A model generated the notes under the pieces. The model did no database searches and was not told where the DNA came from. It worked only from the letters and a program-made list of their open reading frames with translations. Positions 21,181 to 29,319 of a stretch of 64,000 nt of DNA are shown in pieces. The DNA comes from Nocardia abscessus (GTDB taxonomy: Bacteria; Actinomycetota; Actinomycetes; Mycobacteriales; Mycobacteriaceae). The translations under genes and the position numbers were made by a program. Where the stretch lies: contig NZ_JADLQO010000012.1 of NCBI RefSeq assembly GCF_015477775.1, positions 186,001-250,000 of the forward strand, written 5' to 3'. Numbering within the stretch: the stretch's first letter is position 1; each line of letters starts with the position of its first letter.

Positions 21181-21474
21181 CTAGCCCTGGACGCCGTCCG
21201 CGAAGACCATTCGCACCTCGACCCCGGACTTACGCACCTCTCGCGCCTTCAGGTACTCCGGGGAGTCGTACCACGTCCGGACCCGATCCAGATCGGGGAA
21301 CTCGAGGACCACAGCGCGCCGGCCCGCAGGCCAAGCCCCCTCGATCGCCTCCGGCACGGTAGCGACGAGGTAACGCCCGCCGTACTGCCGGATCGACGGC
21401 TCCGCCAGCCGCCAGTACTCCAATCCGACTTCCTCGTCCGACACTTCGGCTTCGACGATGACGTAAGCGGGCAT
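21181..21474 (-). CDS. DUF1330 family protein
   Basis: A 97-residue DUF1330 protein with a ferredoxin-like dimeric alpha-beta barrel pattern. Conserved family signatures are MPAYVIVEAEV at the start, the QYGGRYLV strand, and VVLEFPDLDRVRTWYDSPEY. The family has no established reaction. ATG 21474 has GGAG 7 bases upstream, and the in-frame upstream start at 21534 is less likely. It sits upstream of mfd on the same strand but is separated by a repeat-containing gap of about 225 bases, so co-transcription is doubtful. Confidence 0.82.
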   Translation of the reverse strand: MPAYVIVEAEVSDEEVGLEYWRLAEPSIRQYGGRYLVATVPEAIEGAWPAGRRAVVLEFPDLDRVRTWYDSPEYLKAREVRKSGVEVRMVFADGVQG

Positions 21475-21577
21475 GCGCAACTCCGGTAGGACGAGCGAAT
21501 CGAACCCGAACCACCCTAGCGTCGCGATCGCCACGTCCGCCTATGACCGCAACCACTCCCACCGACCGGCCCGACCA

Positions 21578-21733
21578 CCGGTTTCGAGCGAAGCAAGACC
21601 GAGCATCGTCCGTTCCCGGCCCGGCTCGCGTCCGAGCGGCCGCCGCGTCCGCGACGAAGTCGCCAGCGGCGGTCGCTCGGACGCGAGCCACAAGAGGGCC
21701 GCGAACACCCAGCGCCGCAGGCGCTGGAAAAAA
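21578..21733. repeat. 3'-end repeat element, copy A
   Basis: About 156 bases that are nearly the reverse complement of the repeat at 60443-60590. It contains GGCTCGCGTCCGAGCG and its inverted partner CGCTCGGACGCGAGCC around a GC-rich spacer, and ends in CAGCGCCGCAGGCGCTG plus an A-run. It abuts the stop codon of the tetR gene at 21734. Read along the tetR strand, the order is stop codon, T-run, palindrome, long hairpin. Confidence 0.75.
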
Positions 21734-22381
21734 TTACGGCACGTAGCGCCGCAGCCGTCTGGCCGCGAATTCCCGGAAGTACGAGAGCTTTTCCGCCGGG
21801 ACGAGGGCCGGGAGCAGGAAGTACCAGGCGCGCTCCATCCGGACCGCCATCTGGTCGATGGATTCGGTGCCGACGGCGATGATGTGCACGCCCGCGGCCA
21901 TCTCCTGCCACAGCAGGCCGATGACCTCCGCGTCCAGGTCGGCGATCAGGTCGCCCTGGGCGATGGCTCGCTCGGCGAGCAGGCGGTAGGTGTCGCCCCA
22001 GTTCTTGGCGATGTTGTCGCCCTGGGCGCCGCGGTAGTCGCCGATCTGGTGGGTCAGCTTCAGCATGGCGCCGACCATCGGGTCGTTCATCGATAGATCG
22101 GCGACGACGTAGGTGATGCCGATGCACGCTTCCAGCGCGGGCACCCGGGGATCGAAGAAGCCCTGACACGAACTGGTCAGTCGCTCGTTGCCCTGGTCGA
22201 CCACGGCGCGCGCCAGTTCTTCCTTCGAGCCGAAGTGAAAGTACAAGGCGCCCTTGGTCACATTGGACTGCGCGATGATCTCGCTCAGGCTCGCATTCGC
22301 ATATCCCAAGCGCAGAAAGACATCGGCAGCGCCCGCCAGGACGGAATCGCGGGTGATCTCCGCGCGCGCTTGCCTAGCCAT
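21734..22381 (-). CDS. TetR regulator of the gamma-butyrolactone receptor (ScbR/ArpA) type
   Basis: A 215-residue TetR-family repressor. The HTH region ASLSEIIAQSNVTKGALYF and the following HFGSKEELARAVV closely resemble ArpA/ScbR receptors, including the characteristic start MARQARAEITRDSVL. Such receptors bind gamma-butyrolactones or related signals and release their operators. No butyrolactone synthase (AfsA-type) is seen in the window. The leader holds two tandem 18-bp repeats (22411-22446) that could be its own operator. The ligand class is inferred from sequence similarity only. Confidence 0.8.
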   Translation of the reverse strand: MARQARAEITRDSVLAGAADVFLRLGYANASLSEIIAQSNVTKGALYFHFGSKEELARAVVDQGNERLTSSCQGFFDPRVPALEACIGITYVVADLSMNDPMVGAMLKLTHQIGDYRGAQGDNIAKNWGDTYRLLAERAIAQGDLIADLDAEVIGLLWQEMAAGVHIIAVGTESIDQMAVRMERAWYFLLPALVPAEKLSYFREFAARRLRRYVP

Positions 22382-22410
22382 CAGATCCGCCTGTCATCCC
22401 AAAACCAGCC

Positions 22411-22446
22411 ATCCTGAAGTAGACCGACATCTCGAAGTTGACCGAC
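22411..22446. promoter_or_regulatory. Tandem 18-bp repeats upstream of the ScbR-like gene
   Basis: ATCCTGAAGTAGACCGAC and ATCTCGAAGTTGACCGAC are directly adjacent and share 15 of 18 bases. They start 30 bases upstream of the tetR start codon, where autoregulatory sites usually lie. Binding by the adjacent TetR protein is inference. Confidence 0.5.
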
Positions 22447-22562
22447 TTACCGCCCGAACAGCACCCAAAGGATGGGTGAACCGTACCACCAGGCGCGCGC
22501 CCGGCAGCCAATTCGAGCATTCGGCCAGACCTGCCGCGCAATTTGCTAGTTAACAATCCGGG

Positions 22563-23216
22563 TCACTCACCGGCGCCTGCGCGCCACTCCGAGCTCAGTT
22601 GCGGATCGGCTTCGAGATGGCTCAGCCCGTTCCAGCACAGGTTCACCAAGTGTGCCGCCACAACCTCTTTCGACGGTTTGCGCTCGTCCAGCCACCAGGT
22701 CGCTGCCGTGGCGACCTGTCCGACGAGCGCCTGGGCGTAGAGGGTGGACAGGCTGGTGTCGAATCCCCTGCGTTCGAAATCTGTGGCCAGGATGTGCGCC
22801 ACCTGATTGGTCGCCTCGTTGAGCAAACTGGAATACCTGCCCTCGGCGGCGGCAGCGGGCTGATCGCGCACCAGAATTCGAAACCCGTCGGTTCGTTCTT
22901 CGATGTAGGTCAGCAGCGCCAACGCGACCTGTTCGAGCCGGATCCGCGATCGGTTCTGGGTGAGCGAGGAGGTGATCATGTCCAGCAGCATCGACATCTC
23001 GCGGTCGACGACGACCGCGTACAGCCCCTCCTTGCCGCCGAAGTGTTCGTACACCACGGGTTTGGAGACTTGGGCGCGCTGCGCGATCTCCTCGATGGAG
23101 GTCGCGTCGTAGCCGCGTTCGGCGAACAGCGCGCGCCCGATCTCGATCAGCTGCTGACGCCGCTGGGTGCCGGTCATACGCGGCCGGGACACTCGATGTG
23201 ACTCACCCGAAGACAC
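22563..23216 (-). CDS. TetR family regulator (Rv1019-like)
   Basis: A 217-residue TetR-family repressor with the HTH ATSIEEIAQRAQVSKPVVYE and HFGGKEGLYAVV. It occupies the same position as Rv1019 next to glmU and mfd in M. tuberculosis, which suggests orthology. GTG 23216 is chosen because AGGAG lies 5 bases upstream; starting at ATG 23177 would still leave a complete HTH. The C-terminal ligand domain contains a tryptophan pair (TAATWWLDERK). Its targets are unknown, and it is divergent from tRNA-Gln and glmU. Confidence 0.85.
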   Translation of the reverse strand: MSSGESHRVSRPRMTGTQRRQQLIEIGRALFAERGYDATSIEEIAQRAQVSKPVVYEHFGGKEGLYAVVVDREMSMLLDMITSSLTQNRSRIRLEQVALALLTYIEERTDGFRILVRDQPAAAAEGRYSSLLNEATNQVAHILATDFERRGFDTSLSTLYAQALVGQVATAATWWLDERKPSKEVVAAHLVNLCWNGLSHLEADPQLSSEWRAGAGE

Positions 23217-23523
23217 TGACACTCCTCCGCCTCTCCGCGTTCTCGCCGACCCGAGTGCATCGACGGTCCACCGTCCGGCCCGCCGATCGCCTGCCCGGCA
23301 CAGCCGTGGGCGCGCCCGGCGAGTACTCATGTGCGTGCGAGACGGCGTCGCATCGGGGTTCCGACGCAGGACGCCGACGTTCGCATACCACTGTTCCAGA
23401 CAGCTCGGCGGCGCGACCGCTCGACCCTCCGCCCAACAATTCGCGGGGAGGCGGCCGAGTATGCGAGGATTCATCTCGTGCCATGGCACAGCGGCGGGGG
23501 TTCGCCAACCGCCGGTGTGGCAA
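23217..23523. other. Intergenic region, tetR to tRNA-Gln
   Basis: About 307 bases with no convincing gene. It contains a weak copy of the dispersed intergenic element near 23305-23350. No clear promoter boxes for the tRNA were identified by eye. Confidence 0.5.
23305..23350 (+). repeat. Weak partial copy of the dispersed intergenic element
   Basis: The stretch TGGGCGCGCCCGGCGAGT, then ACTCATGTGCGTGCGAGAC, aligns with TGGGCGTACCCGGCGAGT, then TACCCATGTTCGTACGAGAC at 26279-26317. Only the second half of the element is recognisable here. Confidence 0.5.
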
Positions 23524-23594
23524 TCCGCCGTGGTGTAATGGCAGCACATCTGATTTTGGTTCAGAGAGTTCAGGTTCGAGTCCTGGCGGCGGAG
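23524..23594 (+). tRNA. tRNA-Gln (anticodon TTG)
   Basis: A 71-nt cloverleaf. The acceptor stem TCCGCCG pairs with CGGCGGA, with discriminator G. The anticodon stem TCTGA/TCAGA encloses the loop TTTTGGT, so the anticodon is TTG at 23556-23558 and reads CAA. The T-arm is CAGG-TTCGAGT-CCTG. CCA is not encoded. A glutamine tRNA next to glmU is conserved in mycobacteria. Confidence 0.95.
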
Positions 23595-23630
23595 CTCGAG
23601 AGCACGATGACTATCGTTGGCCCGCACATC

Positions 23631-23685
23631 GCTGACCAAGCACGACGCTGACCAAGCACAACGCTGACCAAGCACAACGCTGACC
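23631..23685 (+). repeat. 16-bp tandem repeat, about 3.4 copies
   Basis: The unit GCTGACCAAGCACRAC occurs at 23631, 23647 and 23663, with a partial fourth at 23679. Copies two and three are identical and the first has one change. It lies between tRNA-Gln and glmU, ending about 30 bases before the glmU start. Confidence 0.9.
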
Positions 23686-23715
23686 CGCACGATGACAGGC
23701 AGCCGAGGGAGATCC

Positions 23716-25206
23716 ATGCCACAGCAGACCGCCGTCGTCGTTCTCGCAGCTGGTGCCGGGACGCGAATGCGGTCGAAGACCCCCAAGGTACTGCATTCGC
23801 TGGCCGGTCGGAGCATGCTCGCGCACGCGCTGCATGCGGCGAACGAGATCGACCCCGCGTACCTCATCACCGTGGTGGGGCACGACCGCGAGCAAGTCGG
23901 CGCCGCGGTGACCGCGGTCGCCGACGACCTGGGCCGGGAGATCACCCCGGCGCTCCAGGAACAGCAGCTCGGCACCGGGCACGCGGTGCAGTGCGCGCTG
24001 GACGCCCTGCCGGTCGGATTCACCGGCGACGTGCTGGTCACCTCCGCCGACGTGCCGCTGCTGGACGGGCACACCCTGGCCGCGCTGCTCGACGAGCACC
24101 GCAGCTACGCCGAACGCCCCGCGGTCACCGTGCTGACCTTCGTGCCGGAGGACCCGAACGGTTACGGCCGCATCGTGCGCGACGCCGATGGCCAGCTGGC
24201 CGAGATCGTCGAGCACGCCGACGCCACCCCGGAGCAGACCGCGATCACCGAGGTGAACTCCGGTGTGTACGCGTTCGACGCCGCGGTGCTGCGCACCATG
24301 ATCAGCAGGCTGTCCACCGCCAACGCCCAGCACGAGCTGTACCTCACCGACGTGCTGCGCCTGGCCCGCGAGGCCGGTCACCCGGTGCACGGCGCACGGC
24401 TGGTCGACGCGGCCAAGGTCACCGGCGTCAACGACCGGGTGCAGCTGGCCGCGGCGGCGCGCACGCTCAACCGCTACATCCTGGAACGCCATATGCGCGC
24501 GGGCGTCACCATCATGGATCCCGCCTCCACCTGGGTGGACGCCGGCGTGCGCATCGGAAGGGACGCGGTGCTGCGGCCCGGCGTACAACTGCTCGGCAAC
24601 ACGATCCTCGGCGAGGACGCCGAGGTCGGCCCGGACAGCACGCTCACCGATGTGGTCGTCGGCGACGGCGCGAAGGTGATCCGCACCCACGGCGAGGGCG
24701 CGACCATCGGCCCGAAGGCGACCATCGGCCCGTTCAGCTACCTGCGTCCCGGCACCGTCGTGGGCGACGAGGGCAAGCTCGGCGCTTTCGTCGAGACCAA
24801 GAACGCCTCGATCGGCGCGCATTCGAAGGTGCCGCACCTCACCTACGTCGGCGACGCCACCATCGGCGAGCACAGCAACATCGGTGCGTCCAGTGTCTTC
24901 GTCAACTACGACGGCGTGACCAAGCACCACACCGTCGTCGGCTCGCACGTGCGCACCGGTAGCGACACCATGTTCGTCGCGCCGGTGACGGTGGGTGACG
25001 GAGCGTATACGGCGGCGGGTACTGTACTGCGCAGAAACGTTCCGCCCGGAGCTCTCGCGGTCTCCGGTGGTCCGCAGAAGAACATCGAGGGCTGGGTGCA
25101 GCGACACCGTCCAGGGACGGACGCGGCCCGCGCGGCGGCGGAAGCCATCGCGGCCAAGGAGATGTCGGGTCAGGCAATAGAGCAAAAGGATGGCAATCAG
25201 CAGTGA
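23716..25206 (+). CDS. glmU: Bifunctional GlcNAc-1-phosphate uridyltransferase / GlcN-1-phosphate acetyltransferase
   Basis: A 496-residue GlmU that makes UDP-GlcNAc for peptidoglycan and other envelope polymers. The N-terminal pyrophosphorylase shows LAAGAGTRMRSKTPKVLH and EQQLGTGHAVQ. The C-terminal left-handed beta-helix shows hexapeptide repeats from about residue 255 and the acetyl-CoA site around NYDGVTKHHTVVGSHVRTGS. ATG 23716 is preferred over ATG 23692 because GGGAG precedes it. It overlaps prsA by a GTGA junction, the same pair as Rv1018c-Rv1017c. The tail after the helix is longer than in E. coli, as in other actinobacteria. Confidence 0.96.
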   Translation: MPQQTAVVVLAAGAGTRMRSKTPKVLHSLAGRSMLAHALHAANEIDPAYLITVVGHDREQVGAAVTAVADDLGREITPALQEQQLGTGHAVQCALDALPVGFTGDVLVTSADVPLLDGHTLAALLDEHRSYAERPAVTVLTFVPEDPNGYGRIVRDADGQLAEIVEHADATPEQTAITEVNSGVYAFDAAVLRTMISRLSTANAQHELYLTDVLRLAREAGHPVHGARLVDAAKVTGVNDRVQLAAAARTLNRYILERHMRAGVTIMDPASTWVDAGVRIGRDAVLRPGVQLLGNTILGEDAEVGPDSTLTDVVVGDGAKVIRTHGEGATIGPKATIGPFSYLRPGTVVGDEGKLGAFVETKNASIGAHSKVPHLTYVGDATIGEHSNIGASSVFVNYDGVTKHHTVVGSHVRTGSDTMFVAPVTVGDGAYTAAGTVLRRNVPPGALAVSGGPQKNIEGWVQRHRPGTDAARAAAEAIAAKEMSGQAIEQKDGNQQ

Positions 25207-26183
25207 CCGCGTCATGGATCGACAACCAGAAGAACCTGATGCTCTTCTCGGGACGCGCCCATCCTGAGCTGGCCGAACAGGTCGCCAAGGAACTCGACGT
25301 CCACGTCACGCCGCAGATCGCACGGGACTTCGCCAACGGCGAGATCTTCGTCCGGTTCGAGGAGTCGGTCCGCGGCTCCGACGCCTTCGTCCTGCAGAGC
25401 TTCCCCGCGCCGCTGAACCAGTGGCTGATGGAGCAGCTCATCATGATCGACGCGCTCAAGCGCGGCTCGGCCAAGCGGATCACCGCGGTGCTGCCCTTCT
25501 ACCCCTACGCGCGCCAGGACAAGAAGCACCGCGGCCGCGAGCCCATCTCGGCCCGTCTGGTCGCGGACCTGCTGAAGACCGCGGGCGCGGACCGGATCAT
25601 CACCGTCGACCTGCACACCGACCAGATCCAGGGCTTCTTCGACGGCCCGGTCGATCACATGCACGCCCAGGTGCAGCTCGCGGAGTACATCCGCACCAAC
25701 TACAGCCTCGAGCACATCACCGTCGTCTCCCCCGACTCGGGCCGCGTGCGCGTCGCCGAGAAGTGGGCCGACTCGCTGGGCGGCTCGCCGCTGGCCTTCA
25801 TCCACAAGACCCGCGACCCGCTGGTGCCCAACCAGGTGAAATCCAACCGCGTGGTCGGTGAGGTCGAGGGCCGCACCTGCATCCTGATCGACGACATGAT
25901 CGACACCGGCGGCACCATCGCGGGCGCGGTCAAGGTGCTCAAGGCGGCCGGCGCCGGTGACGTGGTCATCGCCGCGACCCACGGCGTGCTGAGCCCGCCC
26001 GCCGCCGAGCGCCTCGCCAGTTGCGGCGCCAAGGAGGTCGTGGTGACCAACACCCTCCCGCTGTCGGAGGACAAGAAGTTCCCGCAGCTGACCGTGCTGT
26101 CCATCGCGCCGCTGCTGGCCCGCACCATTCGCGAGGTCTTCGAGAACGGCTCGGTCACCGGCCTTTTCAACGGAAACGCGTAG
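25203..26183 (+). CDS. prsA: Ribose-phosphate pyrophosphokinase
   Basis: A 326-residue PRPP synthetase that supplies phosphoribosyl pyrophosphate for nucleotides, histidine, tryptophan and decaprenylphosphoryl-arabinose. Visible motifs are the RYARQDKK-type loop (PYARQDKKHRGREPISARL), the metal site TVDLHTDQIQGFF and the ribose-phosphate loop DDMIDTGGT. The GTG start overlaps the glmU stop (GTGA), so translation is coupled. The glmU-prsA operon is conserved in mycobacteria. Confidence 0.96.
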   Translation: MTASWIDNQKNLMLFSGRAHPELAEQVAKELDVHVTPQIARDFANGEIFVRFEESVRGSDAFVLQSFPAPLNQWLMEQLIMIDALKRGSAKRITAVLPFYPYARQDKKHRGREPISARLVADLLKTAGADRIITVDLHTDQIQGFFDGPVDHMHAQVQLAEYIRTNYSLEHITVVSPDSGRVRVAEKWADSLGGSPLAFIHKTRDPLVPNQVKSNRVVGEVEGRTCILIDDMIDTGGTIAGAVKVLKAAGAGDVVIAATHGVLSPPAAERLASCGAKEVVVTNTLPLSEDKKFPQLTVLSIAPLLARTIREVFENGSVTGLFNGNA

Positions 26184-26211
26184 CGCGCTCGCTGTTTCGC
26201 CTCCCCGCCCC

Positions 26212-26330
26212 TTCAGGCCGTACAAGTAGGGTGGCGCAAAAGTCGCGTTCAGGTCCCGCGCCGGGTGCCGCTCAATTCTGGGCGTACCCGGCGAGTTACC
26301 CATGTTCGTACGAGACCGGGTGTCGCGTTG
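26212..26330 (+). repeat. Dispersed intergenic element, copy 1
   Basis: About 119 bases starting TTCAGGCCGTAC and containing GGGCGTACCCGGCGAGTTAC. It aligns along its length with the reverse strand of 58571-58687. It begins 28 bases after the prsA stop codon and ends about 60 bases before the next gene. Confidence 0.75.
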
Positions 26331-26393
26331 CAAGCGGCGAGTCTTCGCGTTCGACACCCGTTAGGCGCAGCGATCACTGGGGATACTGATGGT

Positions 26394-26654
26394 ATGACCC
26401 GTGACCCGTTGGACACCGATATGGGGGATGACGACCAAGAGGACGAGATCCGCGAGTATCAGCGCAACATCGAGGATCCGCCCGACGATCTGCGCATCCG
26501 CTATCACGAGGACGAGGACGACGGCAGGCTGGGCATCGGCGACGAGCTGGACCAGGAGTGGACGCCGAACGACGGCCGCGCAGGAGACGTGGAGGCCGAC
26601 GACCGCTCGGCCGAGGTCGCCGCGATCGAGATCATCGACGATCAGGACCTCTGA
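26394..26654 (+). CDS. Small acidic protein of unknown function
   Basis: An 86-residue, strongly acidic protein rich in Asp and Glu (DEDDGRLGIGDELDQEW and DRSAEVAAIEIIDDQDL). No catalytic motif or membrane segment is visible. ATG 26394 follows a weak ribosome site. The in-frame region upstream to 26265 overlaps a repeated intergenic element and is probably not coding. Third-position GC is high through the ORF, which supports a real gene. I do not recognise the family. Confidence 0.6.
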   Translation: MTRDPLDTDMGDDDQEDEIREYQRNIEDPPDDLRIRYHEDEDDGRLGIGDELDQEWTPNDGRAGDVEADDRSAEVAAIEIIDDQDL

Positions 26655-26756
26655 GACGAGTTCCCTCGACGCGCCACGCTGGCGCAATCGGGTATGACGG
26701 CGCGTTCACCGTGGTAGGCATAGGTTGCGTGACCGGGACGATACGAGGAGGGTGCG

Positions 26757-27611
26757 ATGAGCACGCCGAAGGATCCGGAGCACACAGGCGACGAGCAGCG
26801 GCCGTCGGAGTCGCCGTCGTTGTCGAAGCGAGCCGGGGACAGTTCCGGTCACGAGCCTGCCCAGCCCCTGACCGGCGCCGCTCCGGCCCAGACACCTGGC
26901 GGACAACCTACCGAGCACGACCCCGCAGCCGCGCGGCCGCCGCAGAGCGAGGCGGGACCGCCGGACCAATGGTGGCAGCCGACCGGGCCGCCGCCCGCCG
27001 GACCGCTGGGCGGCCAGTGGGGCGCCGAGCCCAGCGGCCAGCCGGCCGAGCCGCAGCCTTGGGGTGCCGACAGCCCGGGTGGCCAGCAGTCCTGGGGCGC
27101 CGAACCCGCCGCGCCGGGTACTCCGCTGTCGGGCTCCGCGCCGCAGCCCACCGACGAATCGACGCACCGGTTCACGCCGGACGAGCACACGCGATACGGC
27201 TCCGGTGGGCAACCGCCCTATCCGCCGACCGGGCAGTCCGCCGAAGCCGAGCAGCTGTATCCGCCGACCGGTCAACCCGGATATCCGGCGGGCGGCGGGT
27301 ACGGCTACCCGCCGTCGGGGCAGCAGCCGCCGTACGGCTATCCGTCCTACCCACAGCAGGGGTACGAGCCCTACGCCACCCAGCCGAGGCAGGCGGGCAG
27401 CCAGGTGTACTCGATCATCGGGTTCGTCTGCGCGGTCACCGCGCTGCTGTTCTGCCCGATCCTGTTCGGCCCGGCCGGGATAATCCTGGGCATAATCGGG
27501 CACAACAAGGGCGAATCGCTCGGCAAATGGGCAGCGATCGCGGCGGCCGTCGGAATGGTGATCGGCTTCATCGTGGGATTCGCCGTGTTCGGCGGAGACT
27601 TGTCGACGTAG
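26757..27611 (+). CDS. Proline-rich membrane protein with DUF4190-like C-terminus
   Basis: A 284-residue protein in two parts. Residues 1-215 are low-complexity, rich in Pro, Gly, Gln and Tyr, with repeated YPPTGQ-like units. Residues 220-284 form two hydrophobic helices separated by a short GHNKGESLG loop, the pattern of DUF4190 membrane anchors in actinobacteria. The N-terminal part is probably cytoplasmic and disordered. The ATG has GAGGAGGGTGCG upstream. No enzymatic role is visible; related proteins are envelope or cell-division accessories of unknown function. Confidence 0.75.
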   Translation: MSTPKDPEHTGDEQRPSESPSLSKRAGDSSGHEPAQPLTGAAPAQTPGGQPTEHDPAAARPPQSEAGPPDQWWQPTGPPPAGPLGGQWGAEPSGQPAEPQPWGADSPGGQQSWGAEPAAPGTPLSGSAPQPTDESTHRFTPDEHTRYGSGGQPPYPPTGQSAEAEQLYPPTGQPGYPAGGGYGYPPSGQQPPYGYPSYPQQGYEPYATQPRQAGSQVYSIIGFVCAVTALLFCPILFGPAGIILGIIGHNKGESLGKWAAIAAAVGMVIGFIVGFAVFGGDLST

Positions 27612-27661
27612 ATTTTCGGTATGCGTCTTTTCCGTGGCACCGGCACGACAGGTGCGCGAGC

Positions 27662-28309
27662 ATGACCGGATTCGCGGGCTTCCCGCTGGCCGGACTCGAC
27701 TTCTACGAGGACCTGGAAGCCGACAACTCCAAGGCGTTCTGGACCGCGCACAAGCAGATCTACGACGAGGCGGTGCTCGCGCCGATGAAGGCGCTGGTCG
27801 CCGAGCTCGAGCCGGACTTCGGGCCGGCCAAGATCTTCCGACCCTACCGGGACGTGCGGTTCGCCAAGGACAAGTCGCCGTACAAGACCGCGCAGGGAGC
27901 CGTGGTGCGGGCCGCACCGGGCGCGGGCTGGTACGTCCAGGTCAACGCCGGTGGCCTGTACGTCGGCGGCGGTTTTTACCAGGGCTCCCCCGACCAGCTC
28001 GCGCAACTGCGCGCCACCATCGATGACAACGTGCGCGGACCCGAACTGGCGGCGATCCTCGCGGAGCTCGCCGCCGCGGGCTTCACCATCGGCGGCGAGA
28101 AGCTGAAGACCAAACCCAAGGGCTACGACGCCGACCACCCGCGCATCGACCTGCTGCGGCACAAGTCCATCACGTGCGGCAGGGAATTCGGCGCGCCCGC
28201 CTGGCTGGAGACGCCCCGGGCGGCGAAGGAGGTCCGCGCCGCGTGGGAGACGATGCGGCCGCTGGTCGAATGGCTCGCGGCGGTGGTCGGCGGCGCACCC
28301 TCGCGGTGA
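27662..28309 (+). CDS. DUF2461 family protein
   Basis: A 215-residue DUF2461 protein (TIGR02453 type). Conserved features include FLxxLxxNNxKxWF-like DFYEDLEADNSKAFWTAHK near the start, then FRPYRDVRFAKDKSPYKT and LKTKPKGYDADHPRIDLLR. The family is widespread with no established biochemistry. ATG 27662 is used. It is convergent with egtD, whose stop lies 22 bases away. Confidence 0.85.
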   Translation: MTGFAGFPLAGLDFYEDLEADNSKAFWTAHKQIYDEAVLAPMKALVAELEPDFGPAKIFRPYRDVRFAKDKSPYKTAQGAVVRAAPGAGWYVQVNAGGLYVGGGFYQGSPDQLAQLRATIDDNVRGPELAAILAELAAAGFTIGGEKLKTKPKGYDADHPRIDLLRHKSITCGREFGAPAWLETPRAAKEVRAAWETMRPLVEWLAAVVGGAPSR

Positions 28310-28330
28310 CCGCCGCCGACCGGCGCGCGG

Positions 28331-29302
28331 TCAGCGCCGCTGGGCGAGCACCAGGGCGAAGCGGTCGTCGGAATCGGTCCACACGTGACCGGTGGCGAAG
28401 CCCGCGGCGGCGAGTTCGGCGTCGAGGCCCTCGACCCGGAACTTCGCCGAGATCTCGGTGCGGATCTGTTCGCCGCGGCCGAAGCGCACGGTGAGGTCGA
28501 GGTCCGCGACCGTGACGGTCATGTCCTCGCTCGCCTCCAGCCGCATCTCGATCCACTCGCGCGCCGCGTCCCACACCGCGACGTGCCGGAACTTCTCCGG
28601 CGCGAAGTCGGCGTGCAGTCGAGAGTTCAGCACGTGCAGGACGTTCCGGTTGAACTCGGCGGTGACACCCGCCGCGTCGTCGTAGGCGGGGACGAGCACC
28701 GCCGGGTCGATGACCAGCCCGGCGCCGAGCAGCAGGTGCTCGCCCGGCTCGAGCACGGCGTGGATCCTGGCGAGGAATTCGGCCCGTTCCTCGGGGATCA
28801 GGTTGCCGATGGTGCCGCCGAGGAAGGCGATCATCCGGCGTCCCCCGCGCGGCAAGTTCCCCAGTGTGTCGGTGAAGTCGCTGACCACGCCGTGCACGGC
28901 GAGGCCGGGAAACTCGGCGGCGACCTCGTCGGCGGCGGCTCGCAGCGCCGCGGGCGAAACGTCCTGCGGGACATATTTCTTCAAGGGTGCGCGCGCACTG
29001 AGCGCGGTGAGCAGCAGGCGCGTCTTGGCCGCTGATCCCGCGCCGAGCTCGACCAGCACCTCGGCTTGCGCGGCGTCGGCGATCTCGTCGACCACCCGCT
29101 CCAGGAGTGCGCGCTCGGTGCGCGTCGGGTAGTACTCGGGCAGCTCGGTGATCTGTTCGAACAGTTCGCTGCCCCTGGCGTCGTAGAAGTATTTGGGCGG
29201 CAACCACTTCGGGTCGGCGGACAGCCCCAGCCCGGCGTCCGAGCGGAGCGCCGCGTCGAGGTCGGCTTCGGTGAGGTGGATGTCCAGCGAGGCTGCGGTC
29301 AT
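28331..29302 (-). CDS. egtD: L-histidine N-alpha-methyltransferase
   Basis: A 323-residue EgtD that uses SAM to trimethylate histidine to hercynine, the first step of ergothioneine synthesis. The family start LPPKYFYDARGSELFEQI, the SAM-binding VELGAGSAAKTRLLL, and FLGGTIGNL are all visible. Length matches mycobacterial EgtD (about 321). The ATG at 29302 lies 17 bases after the egtC stop. It is the last gene of egtA-egtB-egtC-egtD on the minus strand. Confidence 0.95.
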   Translation of the reverse strand: MTAASLDIHLTEADLDAALRSDAGLGLSADPKWLPPKYFYDARGSELFEQITELPEYYPTRTERALLERVVDEIADAAQAEVLVELGAGSAAKTRLLLTALSARAPLKKYVPQDVSPAALRAAADEVAAEFPGLAVHGVVSDFTDTLGNLPRGGRRMIAFLGGTIGNLIPEERAEFLARIHAVLEPGEHLLLGAGLVIDPAVLVPAYDDAAGVTAEFNRNVLHVLNSRLHADFAPEKFRHVAVWDAAREWIEMRLEASEDMTVTVADLDLTVRFGRGEQIRTEISAKFRVEGLDAELAAAGFATGHVWTDSDDRFALVLAQRR

Positions 29303-29319
29303 GGCACGGGCCTTTCGGG

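Noticed and set aside
26265..26393. N-terminal extension of the small acidic protein upstream of ATG 26394
   Set aside because: The extension overlaps the dispersed intergenic element, which also occurs where no gene continues from it, so it is unlikely to be coding.
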